A stretch of DNA of 64,000 nt from Sphingomonas sabuli (GCF_014352855.1 NZ_CP060697.1:2438001-2502000), one strand, 5' to 3'; shown: positions 25,090 to 34,558, counted from the first letter of the stretch. Translations and numbers: made by a program. The notes: generated by a model from the letters alone, not told the origin.

Positions 25090-26484
25090 TCAGGCAGTAA
25101 ACCTGTTCTGAAGTGCCGCGAACACCGCGCGCAGGCCAAGCGCCTCCCCGCCCTTGGGCCGGCCGGGCTTCGCGCTGTCCCGCCAGGCGAAGGTGTCGAG
25201 GTGCGCCCACGGCAGTCCGTCGGGCAGGAATCGCTTCATGAACATCGCCGCCGTGACGGCGCCGGCCATCGGCGACCCGGAGGCGTTGGCCAGGTCTGCG
25301 ACGTCGCTTTTCAGCATCTCGTCGTAGGCATCCCACAAGGGCATCCGCCACAGCGGGTCGTCGGCCTGCCTGGCGCCGGCCTCGATCTGGCCGGCAAGGT
25401 CGTCGTCGGTGACGAACAGCGCGGGAAGGTCGGGGCCGAGGGCGATGCGCGCCGCGCCGGTGAGCGTGGCAAAATCGACGATCAGCTCGGGCCCGGCTTC
25501 GGCTGCCTTGGCCAGCGCGTCGGCAAGGATAAGCCGGCCTTCGGCATCGGTATTGTCGATTTCGACCTGCAGGCCCTGGCGCGACTTGACGACGTCGCCG
25601 GGGCGGAGCGCGGCGCCGGACACGGCATTCTCGACCGCCGGGATCAGCAGGTGCAGGCGCACCGGCAGCCGAGCGGCGATCACCAGCCACGCCAGCGCCA
25701 GCGCGTGGGCGGCGCCGCCCATGTCCTTTTTCATCAACCGCATGCCGCTGCCGGGCTTGAGGTCGAGCCCGCCGGTGTCGAAACATACGCCCTTGCCGAC
25801 GATGGCTAGGCGCGGATGGTCGGGCTTGCCCCATTCGGCCTCGATCAGCCGGGGGGCGCGGTCGTCGACGGCGGCGCCGCCGACCGCAGCGATCAGCGGA
25901 TAGCCCGTATCGAGCGCATCCCCTTTGGTGACCGCGATATCGGCACCGGTGCCGGACAGCCGGTCGCGGACCGCCTGTTCCAGTTCGGCGGGTCCAAGCT
26001 GCAGCGCGGGCGTATTGACGAGATCGCGGACAAGGGCTGTGGCAGTGGCCAGCCGGACGGCGGGATCGACCGCCGCCGCCTCTCCGGTCACCAGCACGCG
26101 CGGGCCGCGCTCCGCGTCCTCCGGCTTGCTTTTGAACGTGTCGAACCTGTGCTGGGCGAGCAGCCAGCCGAGCGCCGCCTTGCCGGGTTGCCCCTCGGCC
26201 AGACGGTAAGTGCCTTCGGGCAGGCTGTCGGACAGCTTGGCAAGGCACCACGGCGATAGGTCGTCGACGTTGGCGACCGTGCTGACCACCTCGAACGCGT
26301 TGCCGCGCGGCAAGACGACTCTGGCATAGCCGGTCTTGCCGTCGAAGCGGTTGGCCTCCAGCAACGCTCGGTCTTCGGCCGGGCGGCGCCTGACCCAGTC
26401 GCCAAAACTATCCTTGTCAACCAGGTGGATGGGCCGCGCGGATTGCCCGCGATCGGCAGCCAGCAGCGCTGCAAAATCGGTCAT
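25090..26484 (-). CDS. M17 leucyl aminopeptidase family protein
   Basis: A 464-residue cytosolic dizinc aminopeptidase. The M17 signature 'NTDAEGRLIL' is present, with the metal-binding Lys/Asp block 'IVGKGVCFDTGGLDLKPGSGM', the 'KKDMGGAA' helix and the C-terminal 'DTFAW' region. Length and the divergent N-terminal domain fit the proteobacterial PepA-like subgroup. The ATG overlaps a 19-codon upstream frame (ATGA), and no clear ribosome site lies before it, so it may depend on translation of that frame. Confidence 0.92.
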   Translation of the reverse strand: MTDFAALLAADRGQSARPIHLVDKDSFGDWVRRRPAEDRALLEANRFDGKTGYARVVLPRGNAFEVVSTVANVDDLSPWCLAKLSDSLPEGTYRLAEGQPGKAALGWLLAQHRFDTFKSKPEDAERGPRVLVTGEAAAVDPAVRLATATALVRDLVNTPALQLGPAELEQAVRDRLSGTGADIAVTKGDALDTGYPLIAAVGGAAVDDRAPRLIEAEWGKPDHPRLAIVGKGVCFDTGGLDLKPGSGMRLMKKDMGGAAHALALAWLVIAARLPVRLHLLIPAVENAVSGAALRPGDVVKSRQGLQVEIDNTDAEGRLILADALAKAAEAGPELIVDFATLTGAARIALGPDLPALFVTDDDLAGQIEAGARQADDPLWRMPLWDAYDEMLKSDVADLANASGSPMAGAVTAAMFMKRFLPDGLPWAHLDTFAWRDSAKPGRPKGGEALGLRAVFAALQNRFTA

Positions 26485-26540
26485 TGGCCGAGGCTCGCCA
26501 GCGCATGCAGCGCCAGCCGCGGGAAAGAGGGGATCATCAT
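26481..26540 (-). CDS. Possible 19-codon leader peptide coupled to the aminopeptidase
   Basis: MMIPSFPRLALHALASLGQ, ending in a TGA that overlaps the aminopeptidase ATG (ATGA). A TCGACA, 16-nt spacer and TAGGGT end 7 nt before its ATG, the same leaderless-type spacing seen elsewhere in the window. The peptidase ATG itself has no Shine-Dalgarno, which suggests coupling. Short enough to be chance. Confidence 0.35.
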   Translation of the reverse strand: MMIPSFPRLALHALASLGQ

Positions 26541-26654
26541 GGCGCGCACCCTAATGCGACTGCGGGGCGTGTCGAGGGGCCGCGCGATCAGAATGCGAAT
26601 TGCCAAATCCGGCGCTTGCGGTAATTTCGTCCCGTAATCTCAGGGGGTTTGGGG

Positions 26655-27023
26655 ATGTTTCGTAAAATTGGTTTTGCCGCCGCCGCGGCCTGTGTCGCCG
26701 TGATTCCGTCGGCCGTGCTTGCCCAAGGCAAGCAGGATTTCACGCTGGTCAACCGCACCGGCTACACGATCAACGAAGTCTATGTCGCGCCGACCAAGTC
26801 GGACGAATGGGAAGAGGATGTGCTCGACCAGGACGTGCTCGATAACGGCGCCTCGGTCGGCATCGGCTTTTCCAAGAAGGAAAGCACCTGCAACTACGAC
26901 ATCAAGGTCGTGTTCGAGGACGGCGATGAGGCCGACTGGCGCAAATTCGACCTGTGCACGGTGTCGAAGGTGACGATCTTCTACAATCGCAAGACCGGCG
27001 ACACGACCGCGCAATACGAGTGA
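26655..27023 (+). CDS. Conserved secreted protein of unknown function
   Basis: A 122-residue protein with a signal peptide (cleavage near 'SAVLAQ', residue 24) and a compact beta-rich domain: 'FTLVNRTGYTINEVYVAPTKSDEWEEDVL', 'STCNYDIKVVFEDGDEADW' and 'FDLCTVSKVTIFYNRKTGDT'. Two Cys residues in the mature part may form a disulphide. It resembles small sphingomonad proteins sometimes mislabelled argininosuccinate lyase (from memory); nothing here supports that function. The CAGGGGG site favours ATG 26655 over a TTG at 26649. Confidence 0.78.
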   Translation: MFRKIGFAAAAACVAVIPSAVLAQGKQDFTLVNRTGYTINEVYVAPTKSDEWEEDVLDQDVLDNGASVGIGFSKKESTCNYDIKVVFEDGDEADWRKFDLCTVSKVTIFYNRKTGDTTAQYE

Positions 27024-27412
27024 TCTCCGACCGCCAGACGAGAGGGATTCCCGCCGAGCTTCCTACCAAGAGTGCGCGGGTCCTGAATTCGTTGGTCATG
27101 GGCGGTGCTTTTGCCGGAGCGGATTTCGCGTTCGGCAGTAGCGCCGGCGAGTGTGCCCTGACCGGCATTCTCGCCGCCGCGACGGCATATTTCTGGGCCA
27201 GTCGCTTTGGCGGCGATCGAGCGATGCTCAAGCTTGATGCTGCGATGGTGGCGGCATTTGTCGCTTATTGTGCATTGGCACTGACCATCACCGGCATGAT
27301 CGATGGTCAACCTTCGATCAGTTCCCCGTCTCTACTCTTGATATTCTTGCTATTTTTGCCGGTGGACGCGGCGTTCCCATTTCTCCGGCTCAGCAGGCGC
27401 GATGTGCTTTAA
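27020..27412 (+). CDS. Small membrane protein (about four helices)
   Basis: A 130-residue protein starting at a GTG that overlaps the upstream stop (GTGA). Predicted helices lie near residues 27-44, 46-61, 74-94 and 105-120, the last one rich in Leu and Phe. GC content is visibly lower than in neighbouring genes and it matches no family I know, so it may be a recent or lineage-specific gene. Its TAA overlaps the rimO stop on the other strand (TTAA). An internal ATG at 27098 would give a shorter product. Confidence 0.6.
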   Translation: MISDRQTRGIPAELPTKSARVLNSLVMGGAFAGADFAFGSSAGECALTGILAAATAYFWASRFGGDRAMLKLDAAMVAAFVAYCALALTITGMIDGQPSISSPSLLLIFLLFLPVDAAFPFLRLSRRDVL

Positions 27413-28758
27413 ACAGGCACGCCATAAAGGTCGTGCTCGTCGGCATCCTCGATTTCGACCCTGACGATGTCGCCGGGCTGAAGTCCGCCGGCGTCGCGGA
27501 GGTGGACTTCGCCGTCGATTTCCGGGGCGTCGGCCTTCGACCGGCCGCTGGCGCCGCCGGTGTCGGGGTCGACCGCGTCGATCAGCACGTCGAGGGTCGA
27601 GCCGACCTTGGCGGCGAGCTTTTCAGCCGAGATCCGCGCCGACAGCGCCATCACCCGTTCGAACCGGTCCTGCTTGACCTCGTCCGGCACCTGGTTGGGC
27701 ATGTAGGTGGCCTCGGCGCCTTCCACCGGCTCGAACTTGAACGCGCCGACGCGGTCGAGCTGGGCTTCCTGCAGCCAATCGAGCAGATAGTCGAAATCGG
27801 CGTCGGTCTCGCCGGGGAAGCCGACGACGAACGAGGAGCGCACCGCGATGTCGGGCACGATCGCGCGCCAGTCCTTCAACCGCTGCAGCACTTTCGCTTC
27901 GTTGGCCGGGCGCTTCATCGCCTTTAGCACATTGGGCGAAGCGTGCTGGAAGGGAATGTCGAGATAAGGGAGCAATAGCCCTTCGGCCATCAGCGGGATG
28001 ACCCGGTCGACGTGCGGGTAGGGGTAAACGTAGTGCAGCCGCACCCACACCGGGTGATCGGCTGTGCCGAGCTTGCCCAGTTCGCGGACCAGGTCGGTCA
28101 TGTGGGCGCGCACTTCGCCACCCTTCCATGGCCAGGCGGCGTGCTTGAGGTCGAGGCCGTAGGCACTGGTGTCCTGGCTGATGACCAAAAGCTCGCGCGT
28201 GCCGGCCGCGACCAGCTTTTCGGCTTCGCGCAGGATGGCGTCGGGCCGGCGGCTGGCAAGGTCACCGCGGATGGACGGGATGATACAGAAGGCGCAGCGG
28301 TGATTGCAGCCCTCCGAAATCTTCAGGTAGCTGTAATGGCGCGGCGTGAGCTTCAGCCCGGCTTCCGGCACCAGGTCGAGATAGGCGTTGGGCACCGGCG
28401 GCGCGGCGTCGTGGACCGCGGCGACGACGGCTTCATATTGCTGCGGCCCGGTCACCGCGAGCACCTGCGGGAAGCGTTCGCGAATGACCTCGGCTTCCCG
28501 GCCCATGCAGCCGGTGACGACCACGCGGCCGTTCTCCGCGATCGCTTCGCCGATCGCCTCGAGGCTTTCTTCCTTCGCGCTGTCGAGGAAGCCGCAGGTG
28601 TTGACCAGCACCACGTCCGCGCCGGCATAATCGGGCGACATGTCGTAGCCGTCGGAGCGGAGCTTGGTCATGATCCGCTCGCTGTCGACCAAAGCCTTGG
28701 GACAGCCGAGCGAGACCAGCCCCACACGGGGCGATCGGGGAAGGGTGGTGGTCTTCAT
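27409..28758 (-). CDS. rimO: Ribosomal protein uS12 methylthiotransferase RimO
   Basis: A 449-residue radical-SAM enzyme that methylthiolates Asp89 of ribosomal protein S12. The N-terminal UPF0004 domain has the three auxiliary-cluster Cys residues ('[12 protein letters not shown]', '[10 protein letters not shown]', 'VVTGCMGRE'), the radical-SAM motif is 'CNHRCAFC', and a C-terminal TRAM domain follows. '[12 protein letters not shown]' separates RimO from MiaB. An ATG 15 nt upstream (28773) is an alternative start; neither has a ribosome site. Confidence 0.95.
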   Translation of the reverse strand: MKTTTLPRSPRVGLVSLGCPKALVDSERIMTKLRSDGYDMSPDYAGADVVLVNTCGFLDSAKEESLEAIGEAIAENGRVVVTGCMGREAEVIRERFPQVLAVTGPQQYEAVVAAVHDAAPPVPNAYLDLVPEAGLKLTPRHYSYLKISEGCNHRCAFCIIPSIRGDLASRRPDAILREAEKLVAAGTRELLVISQDTSAYGLDLKHAAWPWKGGEVRAHMTDLVRELGKLGTADHPVWVRLHYVYPYPHVDRVIPLMAEGLLLPYLDIPFQHASPNVLKAMKRPANEAKVLQRLKDWRAIVPDIAVRSSFVVGFPGETDADFDYLLDWLQEAQLDRVGAFKFEPVEGAEATYMPNQVPDEVKQDRFERVMALSARISAEKLAAKVGSTLDVLIDAVDPDTGGASGRSKADAPEIDGEVHLRDAGGLQPGDIVRVEIEDADEHDLYGVPV

Positions 28759-28817
28759 TGGAAGGCGCGCCATGTAGTGCGCCTGGCGCGAAAAATCGAG
28801 GGGGTGCCGTCGCTTGC

Positions 28818-29840
28818 CTAGGCGGAGTCGACGATCTCCAAGATCCAGTCGCCTTCCTGCAGGCTGAGCGCTGCGGCGCTGTCATGCGCGAACGGCATGC
28901 CGTTGCGCAGCAGTCGGACCGGCTGGCCGGTGACGATCTCGTTCATCGGCTTGCCCACTTCCTCGCGCGTGATCGACCGTTCACGAAGCATGACCTTGCC
29001 TTCGCTGGTGGCGAGGTCGGCAAGATATTCGGCGCGGTACGGCCCCTGGAGCGAGCTGGCGAGCAGCAGGCCCGCGAAGCTCACCGGATTGATGACGGTG
29101 TCGGCCCCGGCCTGGCGGGCGATATCCTCATTGTCGCCTTCGCGGATGGTCACGCTGATGTTGACCTTGTCGGACAATTTGCGAGCCGTGAGCACGATCA
29201 GGATCGCGCTGTCGTCGCGGCCGGCGGAAATCAGCAGCGCCTTGGCCCGCTCGACATGGGCGGCGCGCAGCGTTTCGTCGCGGCTGGCGTCCCCCTGCAG
29301 AACGGCGACGCCGCATTCGCTCGCCCGGTCCAGTGCTTCGGGATCGGGATCGATGACGACCAGCGTCCGCGGGTCCACCCCGCGCGTCAGCAGTTCGTCG
29401 AGCGCCTTGCTGTTGCTCACCCCGTGCCCCGCAAGGATGATGTGGTCGCACAGGTTTCGCTGAATGCGTTTCATGACCCAATTATTCCACGTTTTCTTGA
29501 TGACGAAAGTGTAGGCGGTTCCCGCCAGCACGAGGATGAAGAAGATACGGATAGGCGTGACGATCAGGGCGTCGAACAGCCGCGCCTTGGCGGTCACCGG
29601 GACGATGTCGCCATAGCCGGTGGTGGTCGCGCTGATCATCGTGAAATAGAGCACGTCGGTGAAATTGACCTCACCGTCGTAATTGTCGTGCAGGCTGTCG
29701 CGCTCGATCCAGTGAAAGCCGATGATCAGCACCAGCAGCGAAAACAGCACGAGCATGCGGATCGCGAATTGCGCCCATGGCCGCAACGACGGCTTGCGCC
29801 GCAGGGTCATGTGGGTGAGGTCCTTGCCGCGGTGCCGCAT
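28818..29840 (-). CDS. Potassium channel with TrkA-N (RCK) domain
   Basis: A 340-residue ion channel subunit. Two helices (about residues 24-43 and 85-107) flank the selectivity filter 'TTTGYGD' after a pore helix; the cytoplasmic part is a Rossmann RCK domain ('[19 protein letters not shown]', '[11 protein letters not shown]') followed by a TrkA-C-like end. It is of the MthK/Kch type, gating K+ flow in response to a nucleotide or ion. The ATG at 29840 lacks a ribosome site; TTGGCC, 17 nt, CATACA and 8 nt precede it. The frame remains open upstream only as antisense of ugd. Confidence 0.9.
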   Translation of the reverse strand: MRHRGKDLTHMTLRRKPSLRPWAQFAIRMLVLFSLLVLIIGFHWIERDSLHDNYDGEVNFTDVLYFTMISATTTGYGDIVPVTAKARLFDALIVTPIRIFFILVLAGTAYTFVIKKTWNNWVMKRIQRNLCDHIILAGHGVSNSKALDELLTRGVDPRTLVVIDPDPEALDRASECGVAVLQGDASRDETLRAAHVERAKALLISAGRDDSAILIVLTARKLSDKVNISVTIREGDNEDIARQAGADTVINPVSFAGLLLASSLQGPYRAEYLADLATSEGKVMLRERSITREEVGKPMNEIVTGQPVRLLRNGMPFAHDSAAALSLQEGDWILEIVDSA

Positions 29841-29927
29841 CGCGTGCCTGTATGCGATGCTTTGCGCGGCTGGCCAACAGCTTAAGCGATGGCTAAGGGA
29901 CGCGCGCCCCCGCTTTAGGAGTAGTGA

Positions 29928-31250
29928 ATGCGCATTGCGATGATCGGAACCGGCTATGTCGGCCTGGTTTCCGGAGCCTGTTTCGCTGATTTCGGCCATG
30001 ATGTGACTTGCGTCGACAAGGACGCGGGCAAGATCGACGCGATCAACCGCGGCGTCATGCCGATCTGGGAGCCGGGTCTGGAAGCGCTGGTCAAGGCCAA
30101 TGCCGATCGCGGCCGGCTGGCGTTCACGACCGACATCAAGGACGGCGTCAAGGACGCGGAGGCGGTGTTCATCGCGGTCGGCACGCCGGCACGGCGCGGC
30201 GACGGCCACGCGGACCTGAGCTTCGTGTTCGCCGCCGTGCGCGAACTGGCCAAGGCGCTCCAGGGTCCGGCGGTGATCGTTACCAAGTCGACCGTCCCAG
30301 TCGGCACCGGCGACGAGATCGCGCGCATCCTGGCCGAAGAAGGCGCGCCCGAAGGCACCAGCGTCGCGTCCAACCCCGAATTCCTGCGCGAAGGCGCGGC
30401 CATCGCCGACTTCAAGCATCCGGACCGGATCGTCGTCGGCACCGACGACGACCATGCCCGCGAAGTGCTGCGCGAAATCTACCGGCCGCTGTTTCTCAAC
30501 AAGGCGCCGATCCTGTTCACCGGCCGGCGCACCGCGGAACTTACCAAATATGCCGCCAATGCGTTCCTGGCGGTCAAGATCAGCTTCATCAACGAGATCG
30601 CGGACTTGTGCGAAGCGGTCGGCGCAGACGTCCAGGAAGTCGCTCGCGGCATCGGGCTCGACAACCGCATCGGTCCGAAGTTCCTGCATCCCGGCCCGGG
30701 CTATGGCGGCAGCTGCTTCCCCAAGGATACGCTGGCGCTGCTCCAGACCGCGAACGAGGCCGGCGTTCCGCAACGGATCGTCAACACGGTGGTCAAGGTC
30801 AATGACGACCGCAAGGCGTCGATGGCGGGCCGCGTGACGTCCGCGCTGGGCGGGTCGGTCAAGGGCAAGCGGATCGGCGTGCTGGGCCTCGCCTTCAAGC
30901 CGAACACCGACGATATGCGCGATGCCGCGTCCATTCCGCTGATCCAGTCGCTGACCGAAGACGGCGCGGACGTGATCGCCTTCGATCCGGCGGCGATGGA
31001 CAATGCGAAGGGCATGATCGACGGCCTTGCCTGCGCCAACGACGCGTACGCCGTGGCCAACGGTGCCGATGCGCTGGTGATCGTCACCGAATGGGACGAA
31101 TTCCGTGCGCTCGACCTCGACAAGCTGGCCGCGACCATGCGCGGCAAGGCGCTGATCGACCTGCGCAACGTCTACGATCCCGAGGAAGCGGAAAAGGCCG
31201 GCCTCGACTATCGCGGCATCGGCCGCGGACGGGCGCGCCCGGCGGCATAA
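29928..31250 (+). CDS. ugd: UDP-glucose 6-dehydrogenase
   Basis: A 440-residue enzyme oxidising UDP-glucose to UDP-glucuronate with two NAD+, feeding capsule, exopolysaccharide or glycolipid synthesis. The N-terminal Rossmann motif is 'GTGYVGLVSG', the catalytic nucleophile is Cys263 in 'GYGGSCFPKD', and 'GLAFKPNTDDMRDA' opens the C-terminal NAD/UDP domain. A TTTAGGAG site precedes the ATG. It stands alone with a terminator after it. In sphingomonads UDP-glucuronate is needed for glucuronosyl-ceramide glycosphingolipids. Confidence 0.96.
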   Translation: MRIAMIGTGYVGLVSGACFADFGHDVTCVDKDAGKIDAINRGVMPIWEPGLEALVKANADRGRLAFTTDIKDGVKDAEAVFIAVGTPARRGDGHADLSFVFAAVRELAKALQGPAVIVTKSTVPVGTGDEIARILAEEGAPEGTSVASNPEFLREGAAIADFKHPDRIVVGTDDDHAREVLREIYRPLFLNKAPILFTGRRTAELTKYAANAFLAVKISFINEIADLCEAVGADVQEVARGIGLDNRIGPKFLHPGPGYGGSCFPKDTLALLQTANEAGVPQRIVNTVVKVNDDRKASMAGRVTSALGGSVKGKRIGVLGLAFKPNTDDMRDAASIPLIQSLTEDGADVIAFDPAAMDNAKGMIDGLACANDAYAVANGADALVIVTEWDEFRALDLDKLAATMRGKALIDLRNVYDPEEAEKAGLDYRGIGRGRARPAA

Positions 31251-31254
31251 AAAA

Positions 31255-31290
31255 CGCCTCCCCGGGATGTCCGGCGAGGCGCCTTTTCTC
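31255..31290. terminator. Intrinsic terminator of ugd, possibly bidirectional
   Basis: CGCCTC...CCGG and CCGG...GAGGCG pair around GATGT, with CCTTTTCTC after and TAAAAAA before. It lies 4 nt after the ugd stop and would also stop transcription of the convergent protease gene. Confidence 0.75.
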
Positions 31291-31307
31291 TGCCGGTTGA
31301 GGCGGGA

Positions 31308-32261
31308 TCAGACCAGCACGTAGCCCTGGTCGATGACCGAACCGTAATTCGGATTGATGACGTAGCCGAGGTCGGCAAAGGACGCCGCGCTCATCTCGGT
31401 GAAGTAGTTCGTGCCTTCGTTGATGTAGCCGGTCATCAGCTCGTTATCGAAAAATTCCTCGTCCCAGTGCGACCCGGCCGTGCCCGACCCGCCGTCCTGT
31501 TCGACCGGGATGAAGCCGGTGCCGCCAAGGTCGTGGAATTCGGCGACGGCGTTGGACCCGGTGAACTGGCCATTGGTAACCAGGCCCAGGCGATCCCAGA
31601 TCGATCCGAAGCCGAGGCTGTGCGCCATTTCGTGGAGCACGACGTCGGTGAAGGCCGCCAGGCCCATGTCCTGCACGTCGACGATGTCGAACTGCATCTG
31701 CGCGGTCGCGGGAAGCGAGCTTGCCGTGCGTACCGACGTCGGGCCGGCCTGGCCGAGCACGCCGTACAGGCCGTCGATCTGGCCAAGCTCTGCAGTGATG
31801 GTGATGTCGTCGACGGTGGTCACCGTACCGCGGTTGCGGATGCTGACGTTGGGCAGGTCGCCGACGATCAGCGAAGTCAGCTGGTCCGCGGCCAGCACGA
31901 AGATGTCGTGCAGTTCCTGGGTCCAGGTGCCGTTGAAGACGATGGTGATGTTGAAGCCGGCGGTGCTGTCGGCCGGGCCGCTGGTGTACGGGCTGAAGCT
32001 CGTCCCGCCGCCCGAACCGCCGCCGCCGTTGGGGTTGCCGCCGCCGCCGCCATTGCCGCCACGGGCAGAGGCGACGTCGTTCACGGTAATGACGTGGGTC
32101 AGGTCGACGCCGACGACGCGCGAAGTCGTTTCCGGAACCTGCACGCGAAGGTCGAGACCGCGCGCATGACCCTGGCCGAAGCCGGAGTTTCCATTGTCGC
32201 TGGCGTAGGCGTTCACTTCATTCTGAAAGCGGCCGTAAGGCATGGCAAATAAGCTCCCCAT
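31308..32261 (-). CDS. Leishmanolysin-like (M8-type) zinc metalloprotease
   Basis: A 317-residue protein with the metzincin motif 'HEMAHSLGF' (His210, Glu211, His214), a downstream third ligand His265 in 'GSHWDEEFF' and a Met-turn candidate in 'NELMTGY' (Met276), the order seen in leishmanolysin-related proteins. Residues 68-86 are a Gly/Asn linker. There is no signal peptide; the C-terminus ends 'DQGYVLV', acidic followed by hydrophobic residues, as in type I secretion substrates, though RTX repeats are absent. An ATG at 32243 is an alternative start. Likely an extracellular protease. Confidence 0.8.
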   Translation of the reverse strand: MGSLFAMPYGRFQNEVNAYASDNGNSGFGQGHARGLDLRVQVPETTSRVVGVDLTHVITVNDVASARGGNGGGGGNPNGGGGSGGGTSFSPYTSGPADSTAGFNITIVFNGTWTQELHDIFVLAADQLTSLIVGDLPNVSIRNRGTVTTVDDITITAELGQIDGLYGVLGQAGPTSVRTASSLPATAQMQFDIVDVQDMGLAAFTDVVLHEMAHSLGFGSIWDRLGLVTNGQFTGSNAVAEFHDLGGTGFIPVEQDGGSGTAGSHWDEEFFDNELMTGYINEGTNYFTEMSAASFADLGYVINPNYGSVIDQGYVLV

Positions 32262-32298
32262 TCTCTCGTGGCCGGCCCCGTACCGGCGCGAATCGGGG

Positions 32299-32320
32299 AA
32301 GCTTAACGGCTGTTAAGCTT
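32299..32320. promoter_or_regulatory. Perfect 9-bp inverted repeat in divergent promoter region
   Basis: AAGCTTAAC and GTTAAGCTT flank a 4-nt centre (GGCT). It lies 38 bp upstream of the protease start, next to the position expected for its -35, and 117 bp before the GSCFA gene. Two further TTAAGC copies follow at 32341 and 32356. It looks like an operator for a dimeric regulator. Confidence 0.5.
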
Positions 32321-32436
32321 CGCGCAAGCTATTGATTTCATTAAGCGCAACTCAGTTAAGCAGGGTTAGTGAACGCACGCTTTGCGAGGGCGAGGAGTCG
32401 AGCTAAGTCTACCGCTCGTCAGTCGCTGGAGGCCGT

Positions 32437-34443
32437 GTGGAAGGCTCCGTTGTCGGGATCGGCAATTGCCAGGTCGAAGTGATGATCCGCATTGCAGGGG
32501 ACGCTCTCGGGCTGACTCCGCGTTTCATCCATTCGAACCGCTTCCGTGCCGACAAGGCGTTCGCGTCCGAGGTCATTTCCGATGCCCAGCTTGTCTTTGC
32601 CAATTACGGGCAGTTGCATGCCGAGGTGACGCAATTCATCCGCGATGAACTCGGCCGCAGCGTGCCTGTCCTGCCCGCGCCGAAATTCTATTTCATCGGC
32701 TTCCATCCCGACGTGGTGTTGCCCTCGTCCGTCGAGGGGGAGCGGCGCACCCTGCCGCTGGGCAACACCAATTCGGCAATCCTCCTCGCCGCCTTTCGCC
32801 AGGGCCTGTCGGTCGGCGAAGCAGTGACCTTGTTCAAGGACGAGGTGTTCGAAGCGCTCGGCTATTACGATGCCTATCCGCTGGCGGTCAGAATGCTGGT
32901 CAAGCAATGCCTGCGGTGCGGGATCGACGTTCGGCGTTTCCTGCCCAGATGGCTGAACAAGGGGCCGTTCGTTTACGTGCCTCTCCATCCCCGCGCTGAC
33001 GTTCTGCGCGACGTCACGGTCTTGCTATTGCAGTCCGTCGACTTGCTGGGCGCCGGCGCGAAGGTCGATCCGGGCGAAGACATGTTCGCCCGCAACGTCA
33101 TCTGGCCGATCTATCCGGAGATCGGCGATCGTCTTGGACTGCCCGGCAATTACGTATTCATGCCGAAGAACACCGCGTTGAAAGCCGAAGCGCGCTTCGA
33201 TCCGATGGACCTGCAGACCTTCACGGAGCGGACGTTTGCGATCTACGCGGCCGAGCCGCCGGACTATACCTGCTTTTCGCGCCACGACGATCCCAACTTC
33301 CACAATTTGCGCCGCTTCCTGCGATCGCGCGCGCGCGGCAGCGGCAGGGGCAACGACAATCCGTATCGCGGACTGCCCGTTACCAGCTGGTGGGCCAAGG
33401 CGGTCGCCGCGCCGGCGATGCAGGCGGTCGACCCGGTGGTGGGCGCCAAGTTCACGATCGGCCGTACCGAAAAGGTCGCGACGGCCGGCAGCTGCTTTGC
33501 CCAGCACATCGCCCAACGCCTGACCGCAGCCGGGCTCAACTACCTTGTGACCGAACAGGCGCCGCCAGAGTGCGCCGATCCCGCGAGCGAGGATTACGGG
33601 CTGTTCACCGCCCGCTTCGGCAATATCTACACCGTGCGCCAGCTGCTTCAGCTCGCCCACCGGGCCTATGGCGCCTTCGTACCCGAAACGCAGCTATGGC
33701 CAGTCGGCGACGACGGCTTCGTCGATCCCTTCCGCCCGCGCATCGGCGCGGCGCCCTTTGCCACGCGAGACGCGCTCGAACGATCGCGGGACGTGCATTT
33801 CGCCGCAGTGCGGGAGATGTTCGAGACCGCGGACGTCTTCATCTTCACCCTTGGCCTGACCGAGGCCTGGCAGGCCGCCGCCGATGGTGCGGAGGTTCCG
33901 CTGGCGCCGGGCGTGGTCGGCGCGGACGTGCCGCAAGGCGCCTATGTCCCGGTCAACCACAAGGTGGCGGACGTCATCGCCGACCTGCATGAGCTGATCG
34001 CGCTGTTCCGCCAGCACAACGCCGCGGCGCGCATCGTCCTGACCGTCTCGCCGGTCCCCCTGATCGCGACATTCGAGGCAGAACACGTGTTGACGGCGAC
34101 GACCTACAGCAAGTCGGTCCTGCGCGCGGCGGCGGGCGAAGTGGCGTCCCATTACGACCATGTCGACTATTTCCCCTCGTTCGAGATCGTCACCGGCAGC
34201 TTCACGCGCGGGCGGTATTTCGACACCGACCTGCGAACGGTGAAAGCGGCCGGCGTCGACCATGTGATGGGGCGTTTCCTCCATCATTATTACGGTATGG
34301 GCGGCACCGAATTGCCCGCGGCTAGCGATTCTTCCAGACGCCTAGTGGCAGAGACGCAAGCTGGCATGAACGTGGTGTGTGACGAGGAAGAGATCGCCGC
34401 CCGATCCGTGGACCGACCGCCCGCGAGCCCCTTGGCTTCCTGA
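32437..34443 (+). CDS. WcbI-like/GSCFA two-domain protein
   Basis: A 668-residue fusion. Residues 1-270 resemble the WcbI putative acetyltransferase domain of polysaccharide loci, which begins with the 'GNCQ' motif (residues 9-12). Residues 340-640 are a GSCFA domain: 'GSCFA' at 351-355, 'FIFTLGLTEAW' and 'VSPVPLIATF', with a late 'DYFPSFEIV' block as in SGNH-type esterases. This suggests adding or removing acyl groups on a glycan. The GTG at 32437 has GGAGG 4 nt before it. The last 40 residues are disordered. A second GSCFA gene lies at 43845. Confidence 0.8.
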   Translation: MEGSVVGIGNCQVEVMIRIAGDALGLTPRFIHSNRFRADKAFASEVISDAQLVFANYGQLHAEVTQFIRDELGRSVPVLPAPKFYFIGFHPDVVLPSSVEGERRTLPLGNTNSAILLAAFRQGLSVGEAVTLFKDEVFEALGYYDAYPLAVRMLVKQCLRCGIDVRRFLPRWLNKGPFVYVPLHPRADVLRDVTVLLLQSVDLLGAGAKVDPGEDMFARNVIWPIYPEIGDRLGLPGNYVFMPKNTALKAEARFDPMDLQTFTERTFAIYAAEPPDYTCFSRHDDPNFHNLRRFLRSRARGSGRGNDNPYRGLPVTSWWAKAVAAPAMQAVDPVVGAKFTIGRTEKVATAGSCFAQHIAQRLTAAGLNYLVTEQAPPECADPASEDYGLFTARFGNIYTVRQLLQLAHRAYGAFVPETQLWPVGDDGFVDPFRPRIGAAPFATRDALERSRDVHFAAVREMFETADVFIFTLGLTEAWQAAADGAEVPLAPGVVGADVPQGAYVPVNHKVADVIADLHELIALFRQHNAAARIVLTVSPVPLIATFEAEHVLTATTYSKSVLRAAAGEVASHYDHVDYFPSFEIVTGSFTRGRYFDTDLRTVKAAGVDHVMGRFLHHYYGMGGTELPAASDSSRRLVAETQAGMNVVCDEEEIAARSVDRPPASPLAS

Positions 34444-34496
34444 CGATTTGATCGGCGGTCCGGGCAAGCCGATATGCAGCGCGACCGATGAGGTTT

Positions 34497-34512
34497 GCGT
34501 TTAACGCGATTT
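34497..34512 (+). terminator. Weak terminator-like hairpin
   Basis: GCGT-TTA-ACGC followed by GATTTTT, between the GSCFA fusion and the receiver gene. The stem is only 4 bp, so termination would be inefficient. Confidence 0.2.
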
Positions 34513-34558
34513 TTACGGCGTCCGTGGCAGGCAGTGCTCACGTTGTGGGGAGTCTGCC

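Noticed and set aside
29841..30773. Upstream extension of the K+ channel frame
   Set aside because: Antisense to ugd; the channel begins at its basic N-terminus at 29840.
31997..32056. Tandem DNA repeat
   Set aside because: It is the coding sequence of a Gly-rich linker, with codon-level variation and no unit structure.
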